Source: an uncultured Lachnospiraceae bacterium (lineage in GTDB: Bacteria; Bacillota; Clostridia; Lachnospirales; Lachnospiraceae). From it: DNA of 28,412 bases. The stretch lies in contig CAJTOW010000045.1 of NCBI GenBank assembly GCA_910577655.1, positions 1 through 28,412 on the forward strand, written 5' to 3'. A model generated the notes under the pieces. The model saw only the letters and a list, made by a program, of their open reading frames with translations. It made no database searches and was not told the DNA's origin. Below, piece by piece: positions 15,082 through 22,035 of this stretch (its first letter is position 1; each line of letters opens with the position of its first letter). A program made the translations under genes and the position numbers.

Positions 15082-16278
15082 ATGTTTTCTTATGATTTTA
15101 TTCAGTGTGCTGTTATGATACTGGCAATTTTTGTAATTGGGGAAATAGTGTCTGCAAAAACAAAGGCCTTCGTGCCCTCTGTGTTCGTGGCTGCGGTGCT
15201 GTTCCTTCTGGGGTTCTGGAGCGGCGTCATTCCAAAAGATATTATAGATGTGTCCGGTTTTTCGGCCCTGGGAATCTTGGCCATGCTGGTGATCGTAGTC
15301 CACATGGGCTCCATGCTCTCTCCGGGTGAGCTTTTAGCCAACTGGAAAACCGTGTTGATCTCCCTGGGAAGTCTCTGCGGCCTGATCGGGGCATTAATGC
15401 TGATCGGGGCAAGGCTGCTGGACTGGAACACGGTGATAGTGGCAATTCCGCCGCTGTCAGGAGGAATGACAGCCGCGATCATCATGCAGAACGGAGCGGC
15501 GGATCTGGGACTTGAAATGCTGTCGGTTCTGGCCATTGTGGTGTATGTAATACAAGGTTTTGTGGGCTATCCTCTGACGACAATTATGCTGAAAAGGGAG
15601 GCAAAACGCCTGATGAAGGATTACAGGAAGGAAGACCAGACGGCCGGACCAGAGAAGAACCAGGAGACTTCCGGAGAGAAGAAAACCGCGAAGCGTCTGA
15701 TCCCACCGGTCCCGGAAAAGTACAGATCCATCTACCTGTCGCTGCTGGTCGTATTCCTTTCGGTATGGGTGTCTGCCAGACTGGAAATGCTTACGGGCAA
15801 GGTAGTTTCCAGATATGTGTTCTGTCTGGTACTGGGTGTCGTCTTTACACAGATTGGACTTTTGGAGAAAAACTGCCTGAACGAGACACAAGGCTATGGA
15901 GTGTTTGTGACCACCGCTATGGCGATGGTATTCGCAGGACTTTCCTCCGCCACGCCTGAGATGTTTAAGGTGATTACCGGTCCCCTTATCATCATCCTGC
16001 TCATCGGTGTATCAGGCCTCTTTCTTATGGCAGTGGCCATCGGAAGGGCGATGAAATATTCCTGGGAGATGAGTTTTGCCATCTCGCTCAACGCCCTTTA
16101 TGGCTTCCCGCCCAATATGATCATTACAAATGAGGCGATCAACAGTGTGACAGAGGATCCGGATATCAAGGAATACCTTGGCGCCCATATCATGCCTAAG
16201 ATGCTGATCGGCGGCTTTACCAGCGTGACGGTCACTTCCACACTGCTGGCTGGAATTTTCATTAATCTTCTTCGATGA
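15082..16278 (+). CDS. GltS-like multi-pass membrane carrier
   Basis: This 398-residue membrane protein has about 10-11 hydrophobic segments in two halves, joined by a hydrophilic loop rich in K, E and P (about 170-213). Each half has a re-entrant-type signature: PPLSGGMTAAIIMQNG (123-138) and LYGFPPNMIITNEA (339-352). This two-fold layout is like sodium/glutamate symporters (GltS/ESS) and related carriers. The assignment is by architecture and remains moderate. The ATG at 15082 follows GAGGAGG; a GTG at 15067 is upstream but lies before the binding site. It sits between the class V PLP enzyme and the M20 amidohydrolase, so it probably imports their substrate, for example an acidic or N-acylated amino acid. 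Confidence 0.75.
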   Translation: MFSYDFIQCAVMILAIFVIGEIVSAKTKAFVPSVFVAAVLFLLGFWSGVIPKDIIDVSGFSALGILAMLVIVVHMGSMLSPGELLANWKTVLISLGSLCGLIGALMLIGARLLDWNTVIVAIPPLSGGMTAAIIMQNGAADLGLEMLSVLAIVVYVIQGFVGYPLTTIMLKREAKRLMKDYRKEDQTAGPEKNQETSGEKKTAKRLIPPVPEKYRSIYLSLLVVFLSVWVSARLEMLTGKVVSRYVFCLVLGVVFTQIGLLEKNCLNETQGYGVFVTTAMAMVFAGLSSATPEMFKVITGPLIIILLIGVSGLFLMAVAIGRAMKYSWEMSFAISLNALYGFPPNMIITNEAINSVTEDPDIKEYLGAHIMPKMLIGGFTSVTVTSTLLAGIFINLLR

Positions 16279-16292
16279 AGGGAGGAACTGCC

Positions 16293-17495
16293 ATGATTGA
16301 CAATATCCGTCTGCTTGCGGACCGTATGGAGGATGAGGTGATTCGCTTCCGCAGGGAACTTCACCAGATACCTGAGATATCCTATGAGCTTCCGCAGACA
16401 TCTGCCTATGTGGAGGAAAAGCTGAGAAGCTTTGGTATCGGCAAAATCCGCGCAGGAATCTGCGGCTATGGGATTACTGCGGAAATTGAAGGAATGGTTC
16501 CGGGGAAAACCATTGCACTGAGGGCAGATATGGACGGCCTTCCGGTGACAGAGGCAACTGGCTGTGAATTTGCATCCTCCCACGAGGGCAGGATGCACGC
16601 CTGCGGACACGACGGTCATGTGGCCATGCTTCTGGCAGCAGCAAAGATACTGCAGAAAAACAAGGAACAGCTCAGCGGTACCGTGCGCCTGATTTTCCAG
16701 CCTGCCGAGGAGGGGCCGCCTCCCGGAGGCTCCTTCTCCATGATCAGGGAAGGCGTTCTGGAGGGAGTGGATGCCATATTTGCCATCCATATGTCTCCGC
16801 TGGAGCCTGCAGGCACCATTGCCTTTAACATGGACACAGCAATGAGCGCCCTGGACTGCTTTACAATTGAGCTTACCGGAAAGGGCGGACATGGTTCTAT
16901 GCCACACAAGTCCGTTGACGCCATTACGCTGAGCGCCCAGGTGATCAATAATATCCAGTATATTATCTCCCGCCAGTCAGACCCGCTGGAGCCCCTGGTG
17001 CTGACGATCGGAACGATCCAGGGAGGAAGTCTCTGGAACATTATCGCAGATTCGGTGAAGATGACCGGGACCATGCGTTCCTATGACCAGGATGTGAGAA
17101 GAAGGGCGCTGGAGAATCTGGAGAAATGCATAAAAAGTACCTGCGACAATGTGGGAGCCAGCTATGTGTTCCAGAATGAGCCTGCTGTGAATCCCCTGAT
17201 TAACCACTATGGCGCCGCTGAGTTTCTGAAAAAAACCCTGGAGGAGGTTCTGGGAAGAGAGCATGTAAAGATCATGCGCAGGCCTTCCACCGCCTCTGAA
17301 GATTTCTCAAACTATCTGTTCCAGGTGCCGGGTGTATTCATGTGGCTTGGCTGTCGTTCGGGGGAAAGTACAGGCTATCCGCTGCACCATCCCTGCTTCA
17401 ATATGGATGAGCATGCCCTGAAAACAGGAGTTGCGGCCCATCTGGCTGTTGCAGACCGTTTTCTGAACAGCGATATTGTTTTGAACCGGAAGTAA
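16293..17495 (+). CDS. M20 family amidohydrolase
   Basis: This 400-residue enzyme is of the aminoacylase / IAA-amino acid hydrolase branch of peptidase family M20D. These enzymes release the acyl group from N-acyl amino acids. ALRADMDGLPVTE (76-88), RMHACGHDGHV (C104, H106), PAEEG (E139/E140), H166 in AIHMSP and a late LHHPCFNMDE give the usual metal and catalytic residues. The dimerisation domain includes GKGGHGSMPH (197-205). The ATG at 16293 follows GGGAGG and is preferred over one at 16275 that would overlap the carrier gene. It is the third gene of the operon and would deacylate what the GltS-like carrier brings in. It converges on abgB-like, with the hairpin at 17526-17560 between them. 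Confidence 0.9.
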   Translation: MIDNIRLLADRMEDEVIRFRRELHQIPEISYELPQTSAYVEEKLRSFGIGKIRAGICGYGITAEIEGMVPGKTIALRADMDGLPVTEATGCEFASSHEGRMHACGHDGHVAMLLAAAKILQKNKEQLSGTVRLIFQPAEEGPPPGGSFSMIREGVLEGVDAIFAIHMSPLEPAGTIAFNMDTAMSALDCFTIELTGKGGHGSMPHKSVDAITLSAQVINNIQYIISRQSDPLEPLVLTIGTIQGGSLWNIIADSVKMTGTMRSYDQDVRRRALENLEKCIKSTCDNVGASYVFQNEPAVNPLINHYGAAEFLKKTLEEVLGREHVKIMRRPSTASEDFSNYLFQVPGVFMWLGCRSGESTGYPLHHPCFNMDEHALKTGVAAHLAVADRFLNSDIVLNRK

Positions 17496-17525
17496 TAAGA
17501 TATGCCATGATGAGTGTGCAACAGT

Positions 17526-17560
17526 CCGTAACAGTTCAGGCACTCCCTGAACTGTTACGG
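17526..17560. terminator. Repeat-derived bidirectional hairpin
   Basis: Arms 17526-17540 and 17546-17560 are perfectly complementary over 15 bp around CACTC. The core is GTAACAGTTCAGG / CCTGAACTGTTAC, the most symmetrical copy of the interspersed repeat family. TATGCC and GGCATA extend the symmetry loosely outwards. It lies between two convergent genes and probably works as a transcription barrier for both, although it has no T-tract. Confidence 0.75.
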
Positions 17561-17581
17561 CATACGACCATTTTGAATCTC

Positions 17582-19027
17582 TTAATACTCCGGCACCACC
17601 GGCACCGCATCCGCCGGAATCGGGCACACATACCCGGAGACGGTCCGCTTCTCAAACTCTGCCCGTGCCCGGACCAGAATCTCCGGTTTCTGCATCAGGT
17701 CTACTGTGGCAGCCGCCAGCACCTTCCCCGCATGAACCGCTGCCTTGTGGCCGATTCCGGTCCGGTCGCAGGACACGTTCTGCCAGCTGTGGCCCGGACA
17801 CCCGTTGGGCCATGCGGCCACATGGATCTGGGCCGTAGGGGTCAGCCAGCTGACATCCCCCACGTCCGTGGAGCCTGCCTTAAATGCTTCCCCTTTATAA
17901 AGGGGTGCCAGGAACGCGTTCATGGCATGGCCGCACTCTGCCCGCTGCTTCTCCACTTCTTCCCGGGCCCCGGGATCATTCTCCGCAGCCACTCCCGGCA
18001 CTTCATCACTTCCCGGATAAGTCTGTGCCAGGGCATCAGCAAAAGCATTCTCCTCGTCTGTGTAGACCGGAACCCCCAGCTCCTTAAAATTGTCATACAG
18101 CACCTGCTCCAGCACATGGTTGCTGACCGTATCTGCCAGTCCGTCGATAAACTGCCGTTCATAGGTGGTATCCGTCATCAGGGCGGCTCCCTGGGCAATC
18201 CGGTCTACCCGCTCCTGAAGCTCTACCGCCTCGGACACATGGTTGGACCGCACCATGTAGAGCACGCTGGCCCTGGGCTGGACCACATTGGGGCTGCATC
18301 CGCCGGCATCGGTGATGGCATAGTGAATCCGCGCCTTGTCGCTCATATGCTCCCGCAGAAACTGTACGCCCATATTCATCAGTTCCACCGCATCCAGGGC
18401 GCTGCGTCCCTTCTCCGGGGCGCCGGCTGCATGGGAGGCTACCCCTTTGAACTTGTACTGGACCTGGATGCAGGAGTTGCTGGAACCGGTAGCCACCTCA
18501 TTGACATCCTCCGGATGCCAGGTCAGGGCCGCGTCCAGGTCTTTCCACACCCCGTCCCGGGCCATGAAGGCCTTGGCTGCACCGCCCTCCTCGCCGGGGC
18601 AGCCGTAAAGAATCACCGTCCCGGGCTGCTTCGTCTCCTCCAGATATGCTTTTACTCCAAGGGCCGCAGCAAATGCTCCCGCCCCCAGCAGATTGTGACC
18701 GCAACCATGGCCGCAGCCGCCAGATACCAGCTCCTGCCGCTCAAGGCTTCCCGCTTTCTGGGACAGTCCGGAAAGTGCATCATACTCAGCCAGAATCCCG
18801 ATCACCGGACGCCCGCTTCCATAGCTGGCGGAAAATGCTGTCGCTATGCTGCAGATCCCCCGCTCCACCCGGAAGCCTTCCTGCTCCAGGGTTCTGCAGT
18901 ATAGGTCTGCTGACTTCTCCTCCTGCAAGGACAGCTCCGCATACTCCCAGATCTGGTCTGCAATCTCTGTTACCAGTCCGGCTTTTGCTTCAATGGCATC
19001 AACTGCCAGTCGTTTCTCTCTAATCAT
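17582..19027 (-). CDS. abgB: AbgB-like M20 amidohydrolase
   Basis: This 481-residue protein has the length and motifs of AbgB, one subunit of p-aminobenzoyl-glutamate hydrolase, a member of M20. ILAEYDALSGLSQ (78-90), GHGCGHNL (106-113; C109, H111), GCPGEEGGAAK (142-152; E146/E147), and later WHPEDVN and KGVASHAAGAPEKGRSALDA match. Other AbgB-family proteins split different amide bonds, so the symbol marks family, not proven substrate. No AbgA or AbgT partner is present. The ATG at 19027 has AGAGGGGG upstream. It follows a GntR regulator by 18 bp in one operon, divergent from the ABC import operon at 19986. The likely role is intracellular hydrolysis of an imported amide. Confidence 0.85.
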   Translation of the reverse strand: MIREKRLAVDAIEAKAGLVTEIADQIWEYAELSLQEEKSADLYCRTLEQEGFRVERGICSIATAFSASYGSGRPVIGILAEYDALSGLSQKAGSLERQELVSGGCGHGCGHNLLGAGAFAAALGVKAYLEETKQPGTVILYGCPGEEGGAAKAFMARDGVWKDLDAALTWHPEDVNEVATGSSNSCIQVQYKFKGVASHAAGAPEKGRSALDAVELMNMGVQFLREHMSDKARIHYAITDAGGCSPNVVQPRASVLYMVRSNHVSEAVELQERVDRIAQGAALMTDTTYERQFIDGLADTVSNHVLEQVLYDNFKELGVPVYTDEENAFADALAQTYPGSDEVPGVAAENDPGAREEVEKQRAECGHAMNAFLAPLYKGEAFKAGSTDVGDVSWLTPTAQIHVAAWPNGCPGHSWQNVSCDRTGIGHKAAVHAGKVLAAATVDLMQKPEILVRARAEFEKRTVSGYVCPIPADAVPVVPEY

Positions 19028-19045
19028 AATTCCAACCCCCTCTTT

Positions 19046-19720
19046 CTATTTAAAATAATCCGGATACCGCCCCATCAGCTCTTCTTTTTCCAGGGCATGA
19101 CGGCTGAGATGCTGGGACATCAGACTCTCGGCAAGATCCCTGTCATGGTTCTCGATGGCACGGCATATCTCATGATGGTCCGTCACTGTTCTGGCATGAT
19201 CCAGCGCCTTCATCGCCAAAACACGGAGCCGGTCGAAATGCATCATCTGGGAACTGAGCAGATTATACGACCACTGTTTTCTGACAGCTTCAAACAAAAG
19301 ACGGTGAAACTCGTTGTCCAGATAGATAAGTTCCAGTCCCTTTTCCTGTTCCAGGCAAAGCTCCTGGCTGGCCAGATTGGCATTGATCTTGATAGAATAC
19401 TCCTTAGGAATCGAAACACACGCAATGCGGAGGACCGCCAGCTCCAGAACAAGGCGCACGAATTTCGCCTCCTCAATGATCGCGTAATCAATTTTGCTGA
19501 TATAGCTCCCTCTCTGGGGCTGGATCTCTACAAGACCATTTTTACTGAGCTCAATCAGTGCTTCCCGGACAGGAGTCCGCGACAAGTGCATCAGGGAGGC
19601 AGTCTCATTCTCACTGATCACGGAACCCGGTTCAAGTTCGAGATTGACAATATTCTGCCTCAATACCCGGTATGCGTAACCTCTCGCATTCTCTGTCGGC
19701 AATTTATCTGGAATAATCAC
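19046..19720 (-). CDS. GntR-family (FCD) transcriptional regulator
   Basis: This 224-residue protein has a winged HTH (about 8-75: YAYRVLRQNIVNLELEPGS, SLMHLSRTPVREALIEL, GLVEIQPQRGSYIS) and an all-helical FCD effector domain (about 80-215) with DNEFHRLLFEA and the late DHHEICRAIENHD, whose histidines usually bind a metal. The GTG at 19720 is chosen because AGAGAGG lies 8 nt upstream; the frame is open further but without a site. It is the first gene of an operon with the AbgB-like hydrolase. TAGTATAC at 19759-19766 overlaps its own predicted -10, and two near-identical TAGTAT-type sites lie in the divergent promoter region, so it probably controls both directions. Confidence 0.9.
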   Translation of the reverse strand: MIIPDKLPTENARGYAYRVLRQNIVNLELEPGSVISENETASLMHLSRTPVREALIELSKNGLVEIQPQRGSYISKIDYAIIEEAKFVRLVLELAVLRIACVSIPKEYSIKINANLASQELCLEQEKGLELIYLDNEFHRLLFEAVRKQWSYNLLSSQMMHFDRLRVLAMKALDHARTVTDHHEICRAIENHDRDLAESLMSQHLSRHALEKEELMGRYPDYFK

Positions 19721-19758
19721 AATAGATACCTCTCTTTTGCTTTTCAGCCTGATAGGAC

Positions 19759-19766
19759 TAGTATAC
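19759..19766. promoter_or_regulatory. Candidate GntR site over its own -10
   Basis: TAGTATAC shares the TAGTATA core with the two longer sites at 19815 and 19944. On the - strand it contains TATACT (19760-19765), a good -10 for the GntR gene 40 bp downstream, with a weak -35 TTTTCA 17 bp before. Repressor binding here would give autoregulation. Confidence 0.45.
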
Positions 19767-19814
19767 AATAAACCCGCATTTTTGAAAAGCCAAAAATCAA
19801 ATATCAACTTCGTT

Positions 19815-19830
19815 TAGTATGTTAGTATAT
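19815..19830. promoter_or_regulatory. Candidate GntR operator, upstream copy
   Basis: TAGTATGTTAGTATAT is a direct repeat of TAGTAT with an 8-bp period. It matches the copy at 19944-19959 at 15 of 16 positions. It lies midway in the 265-bp divergent spacer between the GntR gene and the ABC operon, in very AT-rich DNA. Confidence 0.6.
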
Positions 19831-19920
19831 AAGTTGAATAGTCTATAAAAAAATTATTTCCAAAATTTTTGTTGTAAATTGGGCATTTTAAACAAATCAA
19901 CAATATATTTAAAACAAATA

Positions 19921-19949
19921 TTGACATTATTGTGAATCAGTTATAGTAT
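19921..19949 (+). promoter_or_regulatory. Predicted promoter of the ABC/cyclase operon
   Basis: A perfect -35 TTGACA (19921-19926) and a -10 TAGTAT (19944-19949) are separated by 17 bp, with transcription expected about 30 bp before the binding-protein start codon. The -10 is the first half of the candidate operator at 19944-19959. Confidence 0.7.
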
Positions 19950-19959
19950 GGTAGTATAT
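19944..19959. promoter_or_regulatory. Candidate GntR operator over the ABC operon -10
   Basis: TAGTATGGTAGTATAT differs from the copy at 19815-19830 at one position. It covers the predicted -10 and start point of the ABC operon, which suits repression released by an inducer. Confidence 0.65.
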
Positions 19960-19985
19960 TAGAAAACAAGTAGGAGGATTTATTT

Positions 19986-21098
19986 ATGAAAAAGTTCAAA
20001 AAAGTGGCGGCTATTGGTATGGCAGCAGTCATGGCAGCCGGAATGATGACCGGATGCGGAGGTTCCGAGAAAGCCAGTGACGCACCGGCCGCTGTTTCCG
20101 CCGCGCCCGATTCGGCTGAAGGTGAAAAAGCGGATGCACCGGCCGCATCATCTGGTTCCGGCAAAGGCTACAAGATCGGCTTCTCTAACTCCTTCAACGG
20201 CAACAGCTACCGTCAGAACATGGAAAAGTATGCCCAGGAGGCAGCGGATCTTCTCATAGCCAGTGGTGAGATTGCAGACTTCAAGTTTGCCGAGGCCAAT
20301 CAGGACGCCAGCAAACAGCAGCAGCAGATCCAGAACTTTATTCTGGATGGCATGGACGCCATCATCATTGACCCGATCTCCGCTACTGCCCTGACCGACG
20401 TTATCCAGGAAGCTTCCGATGCTGGAATTCCTTGTATTATCGTCAATGACGGACCTGTAGAAAGTGACGCTGAGCTCTGCTACCAGATCAACTTCGATAC
20501 CATCGACCAGATGGCTACCCTGACAAAATATGTTTGTGAGGCTATCGGCGGTAAAGGCAATATTATTGAGCTGCGTGGAACTGCAGGCGCAGAATTCGAC
20601 AATATCGCGCATGAGGGTGTTATACAAACTCTTAAGGATTATCCGGATATCACGGTAGTTGCAGAGATCTATACTGACTGGACCGGTTCCAAGGCCCAGA
20701 CAGAGCTCGCTTCTGTACTTCCCACTCTGGATGATGTGGCAGGTATCGTGACACAGGGAGGTGATTCCTATGCTGCGGTACAAGCTTTCGAAGCAGCTGG
20801 AAAAGAGCTTCCGGTCATCGGCGGTGACAACCGCGGCTATTTCCTTAAATGGTGGGCGAATGAAGCTCCGGAAGGATATGACACTCTGTCCGTATCCTCC
20901 AACCCATGGGATGGCGCTACAGCTGTGTATGTTGCATGCGATATTCTGAGCGGCGAATATAACGTACCGAAGGATATGGTGCATCCCTTTGGTGTTGTTA
21001 CAGCCGACGAGGTCAAGAATTTCTCTGATGTGGCCGATGAAGATATCTGCTGTCCTACATATGACCGTGAGTGGGTAAGAGAGAACTTATACAAATAA
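19986..21098 (+). CDS. Sugar-type ABC transporter substrate-binding lipoprotein
   Basis: This 370-residue exported lipoprotein has signal MKKFKKVAAIGMAAVMAAGM and a lipobox MTGC with the lipidated cysteine at C24. A low-complexity Ala/Pro/Ser/Glu linker follows to about residue 57. The rest is a periplasmic binding protein of the ribose/galactose (type 1) class: YKIGFSNSFNGNSYRQNM, FILDGMDAIIIDPISATALTDVIQEA, GIPCIIVNDGP and PVIGGDNRGYF. The ATG follows AGGAGG. It is the first gene of the operon with the cyclase-family hydrolase, the ATPase-permease fusion and the free permease. It would capture the substrate outside the membrane. The class includes binders of many non-sugar ligands, so the neighbours, not the class, should guide the substrate guess. 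Confidence 0.92.
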   Translation: MKKFKKVAAIGMAAVMAAGMMTGCGGSEKASDAPAAVSAAPDSAEGEKADAPAASSGSGKGYKIGFSNSFNGNSYRQNMEKYAQEAADLLIASGEIADFKFAEANQDASKQQQQIQNFILDGMDAIIIDPISATALTDVIQEASDAGIPCIIVNDGPVESDAELCYQINFDTIDQMATLTKYVCEAIGGKGNIIELRGTAGAEFDNIAHEGVIQTLKDYPDITVVAEIYTDWTGSKAQTELASVLPTLDDVAGIVTQGGDSYAAVQAFEAAGKELPVIGGDNRGYFLKWWANEAPEGYDTLSVSSNPWDGATAVYVACDILSGEYNVPKDMVHPFGVVTADEVKNFSDVADEDICCPTYDREWVRENLYK

Positions 21099-21144
21099 CG
21101 CGGACACACCACCAGTCAATGAAAGTCCGGTGGACGCAGATAGT

Positions 21145-21274
21145 AACAGCTACATGTACAGACCGCAGGGGTGTACAGATTGCGGGATTTTCCAGATTCC
21201 GCTCCGGGACAAGCCATTCAGCGCCTGTCTTCCAGTACCATGTTCCCCAGACGGCGGCCGTACAAGTAGCTGTT
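21145..21274 (+). other. Candidate structured RNA or repeat before the cyclase gene
   Basis: AACAGCTAC (21145-21153) pairs perfectly with GTAGCTGTT (21266-21274). After a 2-nt internal loop, GTAC (21156-21159) pairs with GTAC (21260-21263). Further in, CCGC (21163-21166) can pair with GCGG (21254-21257) and GGGG (21168-21171) with CCCC (21245-21248). The result is a long rod that fills most of the 201-bp gap and ends about 12 nt before the cyclase gene binding site. It matches no riboswitch that I recognise. The AACAGCTAC end resembles a diverged member of the AACAGTTCA repeat family. Confidence 0.4.
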
Positions 21275-21299
21275 GTTATATACAAAGAAAGGAACTATT

Positions 21300-22019
21300 A
21301 TGAATAACTCTATTATTTCGTTCATGCAGCAGGCAAGAGCAGATGCGGATATTGTAGATTTAAGCTACCGGTTCGAGCCCGACATGCCGGTGTGGCCAAC
21401 CCACGCCCGGTATGGGGCTGTTATCTACGAATCCTATGACTGGACCGGCGTATCCATGCATAGGCAGGTAACCTACGGGGAACACTCCGGGACCCATATT
21501 GATGCTCCCAGACATTTTTTCAGGGAGGGTAAATCCATCGACCAGATGGACCCGGCCTGTGTCATGGGAAGAGCAGTTACCATTGATGCTTCCTTTTTAC
21601 AGCCATGTGAAGCCTACACCCTGGAGCATCTTAAGCGCTTTGAAACAGAGCATGGCACAATTGAAGCCGGAGATATTGTATTGTTCCGCTTTGGCTGGGA
21701 TGACCGCTACGGAACCGGTGCGCAGACAGTGGAATTCCTAAAAGACTGGTCCGGTCTGGGAAAGGATGCCGCCCAGTATCTGTATGACCGGGGGGTAGCC
21801 GCCGTGGGAACCGACGCCCTGGCACTGGACCCCTTTGGAAGTCCGGACTATCCCTGCCACCAGATTCTGCTTGGACATGGGACACCGATTCTGGAGAATG
21901 TAGCGAACCTGAAACTATTGCCACCTTTCTCTTATGTCATCGGATTGTTTACAAAATTTAAGGACGGTTCAGGGTCTCCGATTAATATGGTAGCATTTGT
22001 CCAGCGGCGGCAGCCGTAA
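21300..22019 (+). CDS. Cyclase-family metal-dependent hydrolase (KynB-like)
   Basis: This 239-residue protein belongs to the cyclase family that includes bacterial kynurenine formamidase and isatin hydrolase. The metal motif H-SGT-H-ID-AP-H is seen as HSGTHIDAPRH at 62-72 (H62, H66, D68, H72). DLSYRFEPDMPVWP (20-33) and GDIVLFRFGW and VGTDALALD are the other family landmarks. These enzymes hydrolyse formamides, cyclic amides or similar bonds. The ATG at 21300 follows AAAGGAA. It sits between the binding protein and the ATPase-permease fusion in one operon, unusual for a transporter operon. The transported compound is therefore probably the substrate, or a product, of this enzyme. With the AbgB-like hydrolase across the divergent promoter it suggests stepwise amide hydrolysis. 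Confidence 0.88.
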   Translation: MNNSIISFMQQARADADIVDLSYRFEPDMPVWPTHARYGAVIYESYDWTGVSMHRQVTYGEHSGTHIDAPRHFFREGKSIDQMDPACVMGRAVTIDASFLQPCEAYTLEHLKRFETEHGTIEAGDIVLFRFGWDDRYGTGAQTVEFLKDWSGLGKDAAQYLYDRGVAAVGTDALALDPFGSPDYPCHQILLGHGTPILENVANLKLLPPFSYVIGLFTKFKDGSGSPINMVAFVQRRQP

Positions 22020-22035
22020 GAAAGGTGTGTGTTAA

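Noticed and set aside
17507..18904. 465-codon open frame on the + strand, opposite the AbgB-like gene
   Set aside because: It is antisense to an intact M20 enzyme, rich in His, Pro and Arg, has no ribosome binding site and no motif.
21099..21299. Known riboswitch class before the cyclase gene
   Set aside because: I looked for cobalamin, TPP, SAM, glycine, guanidine and purine-type conserved cores and saw none, so only a generic structured element is reported.
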